This document shows positions 35,269-43,321 of a stretch of DNA of 64,000 bases, piece after piece. The notes beneath the pieces are model-generated. The model saw only the letters and a list, made by a program, of their open reading frames with translations. It was not told the DNA's origin and made no database searches. Both the position numbers and the translations under genes were made by a program. Origin of the DNA: an uncultured Pontibacter sp. (GTDB lineage Bacteria > Bacteroidota > Bacteroidia > Cytophagales > Hymenobacteraceae); the NCBI RefSeq assembly GCF_947499215.1, contig NZ_CANMNI010000001.1:124001-188000 (forward strand), read 5' to 3'. How positions within the stretch are numbered: the first letter of the stretch is position 1; the number at the start of each line of letters is the position of its first letter.

Positions 35269-35964
35269 TTATTTTCGCGAGCGGTTCAGTATATCCTCCA
35301 TCAGGTCGACCTGAATCTGTTGTATTTCCAGCAGACGCTGGTTCTGGTGTACGATCAGGTGGTCGATCTTTTCATGCAACAGCCGAATCTCCAGTTCCGC
35401 TTTCAGGTTTACTTGGTAGTCGTACTCCGATCGTTGCCGGTCTTTCACCTCTTTTCGGTTCTGGCTCATCATAATGATAGGTGCTTGTATAGCCGCCAGA
35501 CAGGACAGGATAAGGTTGAGTAATATGAAAGGATACGGGTCAAAAGGACGAGTGGCAAGCAGGTATACGTTCACCATCATCCAGAGCAAAATGAACCCAA
35601 AGAATGCCATTATAAAGGTCCAACTGCCACCAAATGAAGCGATTTTATCTGCCATCCGGTCACCCAGTGGAAGGTTCTCTTGCAACTCCTCCTCAATGTT
35701 GGTAGAAAGCAGCTCATTTTCCTGTATGCTGTCAAGTACCTCTTTTTCAAGTTCCGATATCTCACCTAGCTCTTTCTCTAAGAGTTGCTCCAGATACTTC
35801 TTGCGGTAGATATTAAGATTCCCCACCGCCACATAGGATTCATCTGTAAAATCGGGGTAATCGACTTGAATTAATTTAAAGATAGGCCGCCGGATCGTTG
35901 CTCCCAGTACCAGTTGGTTTAGAGGGAGTTGCCTTTTGGTGAGGTGGCATACGGCGGTTTTCAA
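35269..35964 (-). CDS. DUF1003 membrane protein
   Basis: A 231-residue protein. The only available start is TTG: a stop lies 27 bp upstream in frame and there is no ATG before the conserved N-terminus. The N-terminal half carries the Cys-containing motif CHLTKRQLPLNQLVLG usual before DUF1003. The DUF1003 domain spans about 95-200: DRMADKIASFGGSWTF, two transmembrane helices at about 113-135 and 145-165 (PFILLNLILSCLAAIQAPIIMMSQNR), then a coiled coil (VNLKAELEIRLLHEKIDHL). Function unknown; often linked to stress or cyclic-nucleotide sensing. Confidence 0.83.
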   Translation of the reverse strand: MKTAVCHLTKRQLPLNQLVLGATIRRPIFKLIQVDYPDFTDESYVAVGNLNIYRKKYLEQLLEKELGEISELEKEVLDSIQENELLSTNIEEELQENLPLGDRMADKIASFGGSWTFIMAFFGFILLWMMVNVYLLATRPFDPYPFILLNLILSCLAAIQAPIIMMSQNRKEVKDRQRSEYDYQVNLKAELEIRLLHEKIDHLIVHQNQRLLEIQQIQVDLMEDILNRSRK

Positions 35965-36023
35965 GTCCTGCGATTTGGGTTTGAGACTGACTTAGACTTG
36001 TACGTAATTTGCCGGGCAGGTAT

Positions 36024-36057
36024 AAAAAAACGGACTGACAATTTGTGCCGGTCCGTT
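36024..36057 (-). terminator. Terminator after the DsbA-like gene
   Basis: AACGGAC / GTCCGTT stem with further partial pairing towards the loop; on the minus strand it is followed by seven T residues. Confidence 0.85.
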
Positions 36058-36079
36058 CTGATAATATTGTAAACGCTAC

Positions 36080-36730
36080 TTAGTGTTTAGCTCCTTTTAG
36101 CGCCTCTTCCAATTTAGCCTTCAGCGCGTCGTATAAGTAATAGCCACGGCTCAATAAACTCAAGTTATGCCCAACGAGTAGGTATACGCTTGGGAAAGCA
36201 TTGGCTTGCAAGTGGCGGGTGATCAGGAAATCTTGCTGTGTCTTTTCTTTCATTTCATCGGAGTGAAACTTCTCCAAGAAAGTATCTTCCGCTATACCTA
36301 GTCCTAGTGCGATCTCAGCCAGCACCTCCGCTTTGGTTACATCATTGTTGCGGGCATAAAAGGCACGCTGCACCTCTTCGGCCATCTCCAGTTCCTTTTC
36401 TGGCTGCAGGTAGCGCATAGTTACCACAGCGCGGCAGCCCGGCTCTGTGTCGTACACAAAACTGTCCCGCTCAAAGAAACCGAAATCAAAAGCCTGTTCT
36501 GTCGCCTTCTCCACTTCCTGCCAATGTTGCTGTACTGCGGCTTTCATCTGGTCATCCATTGGCTCGGTTGTACCCGGACGCAAGCCACCCAGCACCAGCT
36601 TAAAGTTCAGTTTACCTTCCTGTTCTTTTTTGAGCTGATGCAGCACCGGCGCAAATCCGTAGCACCAAGAGCACATCGGGTCCATTACGTAAATAATGTG
36701 CGGCACATCCAGCAGATCGTATTTTTCCAT
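36080..36730 (-). CDS. DsbA-family protein (FrnE-like thioredoxin fold)
   Basis: A 216-residue protein from ATG at 36730. An in-frame start at 36757 exists, but it lies within the candidate promoter, so the shorter form is used. The thioredoxin-fold motif is MDPMCSWCYGF with a CxxC pair (CSWC); the all-helical insert and cis-Pro segment NAFPSVYLL are present. DsbA/FrnE-like disulfide oxidoreductases of this type lack a signal peptide and are cytoplasmic. In Bacteroidota they may act in oxidative stress; the exact reaction is unknown. Confidence 0.85.
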   Translation of the reverse strand: MEKYDLLDVPHIIYVMDPMCSWCYGFAPVLHQLKKEQEGKLNFKLVLGGLRPGTTEPMDDQMKAAVQQHWQEVEKATEQAFDFGFFERDSFVYDTEPGCRAVVTMRYLQPEKELEMAEEVQRAFYARNNDVTKAEVLAEIALGLGIAEDTFLEKFHSDEMKEKTQQDFLITRHLQANAFPSVYLLVGHNLSLLSRGYYLYDALKAKLEEALKGAKH

Positions 36731-36754
36731 TTTATTCTGTTTTGCTTCAAAGTG

Positions 36755-36762
36755 CAAAGGTA
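36755..36762 (-). promoter_or_regulatory. -7 element of the DsbA-like gene (TACCTTTG)
   Basis: Exact TAnnTTTG match on the minus strand, 25 bp upstream of the ATG at 36730. It rules against the longer start at 36757. Confidence 0.6.
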
Positions 36763-36777
36763 CTTTTTTGATTGATA

Positions 36778-36830
36778 AATGGCTATATGGTTAAACCCAA
36801 CAATTTAGCCATTCATCCATTTAACCATTT
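36778..36830. repeat. Word-repeat leader upstream of leuS
   Basis: The sequence is made of near-copies of AATGGCTA, TTTAGCCATT and TTTAACCATTT in both orientations. TTTAGCCATT is identical to the word at 1051-1060. It lies between the divergent DsbA-like and leuS genes. Confidence 0.5.
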
Positions 36831-36886
36831 CGCAATTATAAAGTATCTTTACAGCTTGTTTAGATCAAGCGAATTCACGATAAACT

Positions 36887-39658
36887 ATGTCAGAGTATAA
36901 TTTCAATCAGATTGAGAAGAAGTGGCAGCGTTACTGGGAAGAAAACCAGACGTTTAAAGCCACCGAAAACACCGATAAGCCGAAGTATTATGTGTTGGAC
37001 ATGTTCCCCTACCCGTCTGGCGCGGGTCTACACGTAGGTCACCCACTCGGTTACATCGCCTCTGATATCGTGAGCCGCTACAAACGCTCCAAAGGATTTA
37101 ACGTGCTGCACCCGATGGGCTTTGACGCCTTTGGTTTGCCGGCCGAACAATACGCCATTCAGACGGGTCAGCACCCGGCCATTACGACGGAGCAGAACAT
37201 TGGCCGTTACATTGAGCAGTTGAAGAACATCGGCTTCTCTTACGAGTGGGAGCGCGAAGTGCGCACCTCTGACCCAAGCTATTACAAATGGACGCAGTGG
37301 ATCTTCATGCAGTTGTTCAATAGCTATTATGACTATACCTCTGACAAAGCCGAGCCTATTGACAAACTGACTGCCGAATTTGAGGCAAACGGAAACGCCA
37401 ATATTAAGGCTGCCTGCGACGAAGACACCTCTGCCTTCACGGCCGAGGAATGGAAAGCCATGAACGAACAGGAGAAAGCGCAGACACTCTTGAAGTATAG
37501 ACTGACTTACGTAGCCGACGCTGTGGTGAACTGGTGCCCTGCCTTGGGTACGGTACTGGCGAACGACGAAGTGAAAGACGGTCTTTCGGAGCGCGGTGGC
37601 TACCCGGTAGAGCGCAAACTGATGCGCCAGTGGATGATGCGCATCACGGCCTACGCCGAACGCCTGTTGCAGGGCCTCGACACCATCGACTGGCCCGAGC
37701 CGGTGAAAGAAATGCAGCGTAACTGGATCGGCAAGTCGGTAGGTGCTGAACTGGACTTCGCCATAGAAGGTGGTGCCTCTGAAAAGATCAAGGTATTCAC
37801 GACCCGTATTGATACCATCTACGGTGCCACTTTTGTAGTACTGGCGCCAGAGCACGAGCTGGTAAATGAAATCACGACCGATGACCAGCACGCTGAAGTG
37901 GAAGCTTATGTGAACGTAGCCAAAAACCGTTCGGAGCGCGAGCGTATGACCGACGTGAAAACGGTGAGCGGTGTGTTCACCGGTGCATACGCCATCAACC
38001 CGATTTCTGAAGAGCGTGTTCCTATTTGGATCGCGGACTACGTGCTGGCAGGTTATGGTACAGGTGCCGTGATGGCCGTACCGGGCCACGACTCCCGCGA
38101 CTATGCCTTTGCCAAGCACTTCAACCTGACCATTAAGGAGGTGGTAGCCGGAGGAAATATCGAAGAAGAAGCCTATGCCGGTAAAGAAGGCAAGATCATC
38201 AACTCCGGTTTCCTAAACGGGCTGGAAGTAAAAGAGGCAATCAAGGCAGGTATAGCCAAAGCCGAAGAACTGGGAGTGGGCAAAGGCCGCACCCAGTTCC
38301 GCATGCGCGACGCCGTGTTCAGCCGTCAGCGCTACTGGGGCGAGCCGGTACCGGTTTACTTTAAAGACGGTATACCGCACTTGCTGGATGAAAGCGAACT
38401 GCCACTGGAGCTACCGAAGATCGACGCCTACCTGCCAACTGAGACAGGTGAGCCACCGCTTGGCCGTGCCGTGGACTGGAAATATCAGGATCAGTACGAA
38501 TACGAACTGAGCACGATGCCGGGTTGGGCTGGTTCGAGTTGGTACTGGTACCGCTACATGGATCCGCAAAACGATCAGGCCTTCGCTGACAAAGCCAAGG
38601 TGGAATACTGGCGCAATGTGGACTTATACATGGGTGGTGCTGAGCACGCTACGGGTCACCTCCTCTACTCCCGCTTCTGGAACAAGTTCATGTTCGACCT
38701 AGGGCTGGTAGTTGAGCAAGAGCCATTCAAAAAGCTGATCAACCAAGGTATGATTCAGGGTCGCTCGAATTTCGTGTACCGCGTGAAGGACAGTAACACT
38801 TACGTATCCCACGGTCTGCGCAAGCAATACGACACGACTCCCCTGCATGTGGACGTTAACATCGTCGAGAATGACGAGTTGGATATGGAGGCTTTCAAAG
38901 CGTGGAGACCAGAAAACGCCAATGCCGAGTTTGTGCTGGAAGACGGAAAGTATATCTGCGGCGTTGAGATCGAAAAGATGTCGAAGTCGAAGTACAATGT
39001 GGTGAACCCGGATATACTCGTAGAGCGCAACGGTGCCGATACCCTGCGCATGTACGAAATGTTCCTAGGCCCATTGGAGCAGTTTAAGCCATGGAACACC
39101 AACGGCATGGACGGCGTGACCAAGTTCTTGAAACGCTTCTGGAATCTTTTCCATAGCAATAATGGCAACTTTGCCGTGACGGACGAGGAGCCAACAGCTG
39201 CGGAGTTAAAATCGCTGCACAAGACCGTGAAGAAGGTAGAAGAAGACATTGAACGTTTTTCGTTCAACACTTCGGTTGCCACTTTCATGATCTGCGTAAA
39301 CGAGTTAACGCCCCTTAAGACGAATAAGCGGTCTATTCTGGAGCCTCTTACCATTGCACTGGCACCTTATGCGCCGCACATTGCGGAGGAACTTTGGGAG
39401 AAGCTAGGTCACAAAGAGAGCATCACGTTCGCTCCGTTCCCGGCTTGGGATGAAAAGTACCTCGTGGAAAATACGTTTGAATACCCGGTATCCGTAAATG
39501 GCAAGACACGCGGGAAGCTTTCCTTTGCCACTGACACACCGCGCGAAGATATGGAAAAGGCGGTTTTGGCTGACGAACAGATTGTGAAGTTTTTGGAGGG
39601 AAAAACACCAAAGAAAATTATCATCGTCCCTAACAAAATCATCAACGTAGTGGTATAA
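36887..39658 (+). CDS. leuS: Leucyl-tRNA synthetase
   Basis: A 923-residue class I aminoacyl-tRNA synthetase. The HIGH motif is present as [10 protein letters not shown] (about 46-55), and KMSKSKYN near residue 699 is the second ATP-binding motif. The CP1 editing domain (about 230-440) includes [12 protein letters not shown] and [18 protein letters not shown], whose Asp is the editing residue. A leucine-specific stretch and C-terminal anticodon-binding and tRNA-contact domains follow. The enzyme charges tRNA-Leu. TATCTTTA at 36844-36851 is a possible -7 box, and a terminator follows at 39686-39727. Confidence 0.97.
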   Translation: MSEYNFNQIEKKWQRYWEENQTFKATENTDKPKYYVLDMFPYPSGAGLHVGHPLGYIASDIVSRYKRSKGFNVLHPMGFDAFGLPAEQYAIQTGQHPAITTEQNIGRYIEQLKNIGFSYEWEREVRTSDPSYYKWTQWIFMQLFNSYYDYTSDKAEPIDKLTAEFEANGNANIKAACDEDTSAFTAEEWKAMNEQEKAQTLLKYRLTYVADAVVNWCPALGTVLANDEVKDGLSERGGYPVERKLMRQWMMRITAYAERLLQGLDTIDWPEPVKEMQRNWIGKSVGAELDFAIEGGASEKIKVFTTRIDTIYGATFVVLAPEHELVNEITTDDQHAEVEAYVNVAKNRSERERMTDVKTVSGVFTGAYAINPISEERVPIWIADYVLAGYGTGAVMAVPGHDSRDYAFAKHFNLTIKEVVAGGNIEEEAYAGKEGKIINSGFLNGLEVKEAIKAGIAKAEELGVGKGRTQFRMRDAVFSRQRYWGEPVPVYFKDGIPHLLDESELPLELPKIDAYLPTETGEPPLGRAVDWKYQDQYEYELSTMPGWAGSSWYWYRYMDPQNDQAFADKAKVEYWRNVDLYMGGAEHATGHLLYSRFWNKFMFDLGLVVEQEPFKKLINQGMIQGRSNFVYRVKDSNTYVSHGLRKQYDTTPLHVDVNIVENDELDMEAFKAWRPENANAEFVLEDGKYICGVEIEKMSKSKYNVVNPDILVERNGADTLRMYEMFLGPLEQFKPWNTNGMDGVTKFLKRFWNLFHSNNGNFAVTDEEPTAAELKSLHKTVKKVEEDIERFSFNTSVATFMICVNELTPLKTNKRSILEPLTIALAPYAPHIAEELWEKLGHKESITFAPFPAWDEKYLVENTFEYPVSVNGKTRGKLSFATDTPREDMEKAVLADEQIVKFLEGKTPKKIIIVPNKIINVVV

Positions 39659-39685
39659 GGATTTCCATCTTACCACTAACTATTC

Positions 39686-39727
39686 CAAAAGCCGCTCAGA
39701 CCCCAAATCTGGCGGCTTTTGGTTTTT
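39686..39727 (+). terminator. Terminator after leuS
   Basis: CAAAAGCCGC / GCGGCTTTTG stem, inner CAGA/TCTG pairing, followed by T-rich GGTTTTTT. Confidence 0.88.
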
Positions 39728-39781
39728 TAGACCTAACAAAAAGTCATTTGTATACCGTATAGAATACTAAACCTCAAGGCT

Positions 39782-40630
39782 ATGCTGCGTATACTTGCTC
39801 CCACCGATTTTTCAACTGATGGCTACAACGCCACGCTGGTTGCCATGCAACTGGCCAAAGCACTGCAGGCTGAAGTAGTGTTTGTGCATGCCATGGCCAA
39901 GCCGCCTGTTCCGGCGACTTCACCAGAGTCACTTTTCCAGAGCGTCTATCAAGAAGAACAACGAAAGGCACGTATTAGACTGCTCGATGAAGCACAGCAT
40001 TTATTCGACATTCTCGATTTACGCCATGCCGACGTCAGGTATAGTACACTGGTCGTTCCAACACCATTTGCAGACTCAATGCTGCAGGTGATTTCAAGCG
40101 AAAATATTGACATAGTGGTGATGGGAAGCCGTGGCAGCAGTCAACTCAAGCAGATTCTAATCGGAAGTAACACATTAGAGTTGATGCGTGTTAGCCCTGT
40201 TCCTCTACTGGTTATACCTAGTGATGTCGTGTTTAACGGCTTCGAAAATATCAAAATCTTACTCGAACGGATGAAGCTACCAGAACGGTTAGGTTTGGAC
40301 ATGCTCAGTCGAATTGCGCATACCTATGACGCTTCGCTCCACTTTCTGATATTGACGAAGGATGGAGAATTTGTAGAGGATGTTTCCGAACTTCAATCTG
40401 ACCTCACCGTTTGGGAGCACCTTTTGAAACTGCCAAACACCACCACGCTGCTAGCCGACTCAGAGGCACTGGTAGGGTTAAGAGCGCAGCTAACAGCCAC
40501 AAACTCTAGCTTGGTCGTATTAATGCCGGAAAAACAAAGCATGTGGGAATCATTGTTTTCCAAAAACATAAGCGAGGAACTTGCAGCAAGAGCCCATATG
40601 CCTTTATTGGTCATTTCACCTTACACCTAG
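39782..40630 (+). CDS. Universal stress protein with two USP domains
   Basis: A 282-residue protein. The first USP domain (1 to about 145) has ILAPTDFSTDGYNATLVAMQLA at the N-terminus and the ATP-binding pattern GSRGSSQLKQILIGSN (Gx2Gx9GS) near residues 117-132. A degenerate second domain fills the rest and ends MPLLVISPY, the usual last strand. Tandem USPs are common in Bacteroidota. The stop precedes the Kef-type antiporter start by 4 bp, so the two probably form an operon and may work together. Confidence 0.88.
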   Translation: MLRILAPTDFSTDGYNATLVAMQLAKALQAEVVFVHAMAKPPVPATSPESLFQSVYQEEQRKARIRLLDEAQHLFDILDLRHADVRYSTLVVPTPFADSMLQVISSENIDIVVMGSRGSSQLKQILIGSNTLELMRVSPVPLLVIPSDVVFNGFENIKILLERMKLPERLGLDMLSRIAHTYDASLHFLILTKDGEFVEDVSELQSDLTVWEHLLKLPNTTTLLADSEALVGLRAQLTATNSSLVVLMPEKQSMWESLFSKNISEELAARAHMPLLVISPYT

Positions 40631-40634
40631 TGTC

Positions 40635-42284
40635 ATGCACGATGTGTTGAGCAACCCGTTTTTTGAGTTGTCAGTTATCCTGGCAATAGCCGCTGTGCTT
40701 GGGGCAGTGGGGCTCGTGCTGCGTCAACCGCTTATCGTTATGTTTATAGCGCTAGGTATACTGGTTGGTCCCTCCGTATTCAACTTGGTGTCATCATCTG
40801 ACATGGTGCATCTACTTGCGGAATTGGGCATCGCGCTGCTGCTATTTGTGGTAGGTCTCAAACTCGACCTCTCCCTTATTCGCTCCACAGGTATGATCGC
40901 CTTGATGACGGGTTTGGGGCAGGTTATTTTCACTTCCGTTTTTGGCTATTTGATAGGTATTGCGCTAGGGTATAACGCCATTACTGCGCTATACATTGCG
41001 ATAGCACTTACTTTCTCCAGCACGATCATTATCGTCAAACTTCTCTCTGACAAAAAAGAAATCGACTCACTGCATGGTCAGATCGCCATTGGTTTCCTGA
41101 TCGTGCAGGATATTGTGGTCGTATTGCTTATGATCATGCTCTCAGCGATGAATGTTAAAACAGGGGCCAATCCTGTTCTTAGTATCGTTCAGGTAGTTTT
41201 AACTGGTAGTGCCATCGTCGCTGTCATTGGACTGCTGATGCGCTTTGTCATCCCATTTTTAGTTAATTACTTGGCTAGGTCACAGGAGTTGTTGGTGCTA
41301 TTCTCCATTGCTTGGGCCGTGATCGTCGCTTCCACATGCGATTATCTAAATTTCAGCAGGGAAGTAGGTGCCTTTTTAGCTGGCGTATCCCTTGCATCCA
41401 CCCCTTACCGCGAAGTGATAAGCGGCCGCTTGGTTAGCCTCCGGGACTTCCTGCTTTTGTTCTTCTTTATCAATTTAGGTTCGCAACTGGACTTGGCGCT
41501 ACTTGGCGAGCAGATTGGACCTTCCATCGTCTTCTCGCTATTTGTGTTAGTTGGCAACCCTTTGATTGTGGTTGTGATAATGGGTATAATGGGATATCGT
41601 AAGCGCACGAGCTTTTTGGCGGGCCTGACAGTAGCCCAAATCAGTGAGTTCTCGCTTATATTTGCAGCACTCGGCCTTTCCATGGGGCATATTCAGGAAA
41701 GCACTGTGGGACTTATCACATTGGTTGGCCTGATCACGATCGGACTTTCTACTTACATGATCATCTATTCGCACAGTTTGTATGATATGCTCGCACCCGC
41801 TTTAAGCATATTTGAGCGAAAGATACCTTATCGGGAAAATGAAACAGAGCAAAACATGCCCCAGCAAGTCGATGTCATCTTATTTGGGCTGGGCCGATAC
41901 GGAGGCAATATCGCACTCACACTCATGAAAGAAAACATACAGCTGCTTTGCATTGATTTTGACCCGCAGCAGGTGCGCTATTGGCAGAAGCAGGGACTCT
42001 CGGCACTTTATGGTGATGTGGAGGACCCTGAACTACCAGACAGGCTTCCCTTGACTACTGCGAAATATGTGATCAGCAGCCTTTCGGATGTGAACGCCAA
42101 CATTGCACTAGTAAAACAGTTGAAGGCAAGTGGTTACCGGGGAAAGATAGCTGTCACTGCACACCGCTTATCTGATCTGGAGCGGCTCAAGACAACACCG
42201 ACCGATATGATCCTTTCACCTTTTGCTGATGCTGCTGAAACGATACCCGCACGCCTGAATCTGACTGAAAAAATAAAAGGATAG
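40635..42284 (+). CDS. Kef-type cation:proton antiporter with TrkA-N domain
   Basis: A 549-residue protein from the ATG at 40635. An in-frame upstream ATG at 40581 lies inside the universal stress protein gene and would add a hydrophilic extension, so it is rejected. About 12 transmembrane helices (5 to about 385) carry the CPA2 features QPLIVMFIALGILVGP and REVGAFLAGVSLAS. The C-terminal RCK/TrkA-N domain starts at about residue 412 (VDVILFGLGRYGGNIALTLM) and binds NAD(H). It exchanges K+ or Na+ for protons. The last codons lie in the terminator stem at 42271-42306. Confidence 0.9.
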   Translation: MHDVLSNPFFELSVILAIAAVLGAVGLVLRQPLIVMFIALGILVGPSVFNLVSSSDMVHLLAELGIALLLFVVGLKLDLSLIRSTGMIALMTGLGQVIFTSVFGYLIGIALGYNAITALYIAIALTFSSTIIIVKLLSDKKEIDSLHGQIAIGFLIVQDIVVVLLMIMLSAMNVKTGANPVLSIVQVVLTGSAIVAVIGLLMRFVIPFLVNYLARSQELLVLFSIAWAVIVASTCDYLNFSREVGAFLAGVSLASTPYREVISGRLVSLRDFLLLFFFINLGSQLDLALLGEQIGPSIVFSLFVLVGNPLIVVVIMGIMGYRKRTSFLAGLTVAQISEFSLIFAALGLSMGHIQESTVGLITLVGLITIGLSTYMIIYSHSLYDMLAPALSIFERKIPYRENETEQNMPQQVDVILFGLGRYGGNIALTLMKENIQLLCIDFDPQQVRYWQKQGLSALYGDVEDPELPDRLPLTTAKYVISSLSDVNANIALVKQLKASGYRGKIAVTAHRLSDLERLKTTPTDMILSPFADAAETIPARLNLTEKIKG

Positions 42285-42306
42285 CCATTGCGCTATCCTT
42301 TTATTT
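42271..42306. terminator. Bidirectional terminator overlapping the antiporter stop
   Basis: A 15-bp perfect stem (AAATAAAAGGATAGC with its complement) and a 6-nt loop. The left arm includes the last codons and TAG stop of the antiporter gene, and the right arm ends at the stop of the convergent MarR gene. Confidence 0.88.
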
Positions 42307-42812
42307 TAAACGGCTTCGTTCAGTTCGTTTACCTCTGCCAAACGCTCCTCTGCTGTATCTATAGACTCCCTTACCTTTTCCAATAAGTTAGCCAGTGTTT
42401 GCGCCTCCTCCTCTGTGAGACCTTTCACGAGATTGTCAAGCTTATAGAGTTCGTTGCTGATTTGATCCAGCAGATTATACCCAGCGGTGGAAATGACAAT
42501 ATTGACCAGTCGTTTATCACTTGAATTGCGCTCCACTTCAACCAGACCTTTTATTTTTAATCTGCCCACGAGACGTGAAGTGTCAGACATTTTGTCGAGC
42601 ATGTGGTTGCGCAGGACCGATGTAGAGACAGGTTTGGGGTAGTGCTCACGCAGTATACGCAGGATGTTATACTGTTGCCCCGTAATGTCTTGTTTTTTGA
42701 AAAAATCCTCGTAACAATTAAGCAGTAAGCTGTTTGTCACGATAATGTTTAGGCTGGCTCTTTGCCAATCGTTTCTGTAGGCAAATATACCTACACCGCG
42801 TTGAGATTGCAT
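42306..42812 (-). CDS. MarR-family transcriptional regulator
   Basis: A 168-residue winged-helix regulator. Helix 1 (YRNDWQRASLNIIVTNSLLL), the recognition part DITGQQYNILRILREHYPKPV, SVLRNHMLDKMSDTSRLVGRLKIKGLVEVERN and the wing SSDKRLVNIVIS follow the MarR plan. The C-terminal dimerisation helices are acidic. The long N-terminus to ATG at 42812 is needed for helix 1. The AT-rich gap upstream contains ACATAT...ATATGT inverted repeats that could be operators. The ligand is unknown; convergence with the antiporter is positional only. Confidence 0.86.
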   Translation of the reverse strand: MQSQRGVGIFAYRNDWQRASLNIIVTNSLLLNCYEDFFKKQDITGQQYNILRILREHYPKPVSTSVLRNHMLDKMSDTSRLVGRLKIKGLVEVERNSSDKRLVNIVISTAGYNLLDQISNELYKLDNLVKGLTEEEAQTLANLLEKVRESIDTAEERLAEVNELNEAV

Positions 42813-42851
42813 AGTGAGATGGGTGAATAGTTGCGAAATAGGTCTTAATAT

Positions 42852-42871
42852 ACATATTATTTGCTATATGT
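42852..42871 (-). promoter_or_regulatory. Candidate MarR operator (ACATAT-N8-ATATGT)
   Basis: Inverted repeat 40-60 bp upstream of the MarR start. MarR proteins usually bind AT-rich palindromes of about 16-20 bp overlapping their own promoter. A second inverted repeat, CATTGT-N6-ACAATG, lies further up at 42973-42990. Confidence 0.35.
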
Positions 42872-43053
42872 GTTGCAATATTTCACCTCACCTGTGCGTT
42901 AAAAATAATGGCCTTATCGAGTTTTAAAGCAGTTTTAACCAAAACACTCACAAACAAGCAACCATGTGCATCCATTGTTATGATACAATGCGTTTTTGTG
43001 CCGGAATTGCATTAAAATATATTTAAACCCTCAGTAAAATTTTTTAATTTTTT

Positions 43054-43218
43054 TTACCAGTGCTTAATCACAAAGTACACCATGGCAGCCAAAAACATCA
43101 GAATAGAGATTTTATTAATGGTATGCATGGCTCGCAAGTTGAAGTTGGTTTTGCGATTCGGGTCTTTTTTGCGGAAGAAGTAGGTGGCCACTTCTCTAAA
43201 ATCAAATAATCCTTTCAT
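43054..43218 (-). CDS. 54-residue single-pass membrane peptide (DUF6728-like)
   Basis: Begins MKGLFDFREVATYFFRKKDP and continues NRKTNFNLRAMHTINKISI before a hydrophobic segment (LMFLAAMVYFVI) and KHW end. The start is at 43218 and the stop at 43054-43056. An amphipathic N-terminal stretch plus a single transmembrane helix, and the FRKKDPNRxTNFNLR wording, resemble small Bacteroidota proteins classed as DUF6728, from memory and not verified. It is separated from ispG by a terminator at 43237-43270, so it may be expressed from its own promoter or by readthrough. Confidence 0.7.
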   Translation of the reverse strand: MKGLFDFREVATYFFRKKDPNRKTNFNLRAMHTINKISILMFLAAMVYFVIKHW

Positions 43219-43236
43219 TGTGCGGTCTTTATTCCT

Positions 43237-43270
43237 AAAAAAATCAAAGTGGGCCCGGTTTGACCACTTT
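43237..43270 (-). terminator. Terminator after ispG
   Basis: AAAGTGG / CCACTTT stem with inner G/C pairing (GCCC..GGTTT), followed on the minus strand by a run of seven T residues. Confidence 0.75.
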
Positions 43271-43321
43271 TGTATTTGTTAACACCTATTAATGGAGAAT
43301 AATTGCGAACAAGAGGTGTAC

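Noticed and set aside
37028..38119. 363-residue frame opposite leuS
   Set aside because: Antisense shadow of a well-conserved synthetase gene; composition is implausible and it has no initiation or family features.
40581..40634. Upstream start for the Kef-type antiporter
   Set aside because: It lies inside the universal stress protein gene and adds a non-membrane extension; the ATG at 40635 fits the first helix.
42782..42789. TATATTTG on the minus strand inside the MarR N-terminus
   Set aside because: Matches the -7 consensus, but use would remove helix 1 of the regulator, which looks conserved, so it is probably coincidental (and part of an AGGTATA word).
42964..43026. 20-residue Cys-containing frame between MarR and the small membrane gene
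   Set aside because: Too short to judge; it overlaps an inverted repeat and has no supporting signal.
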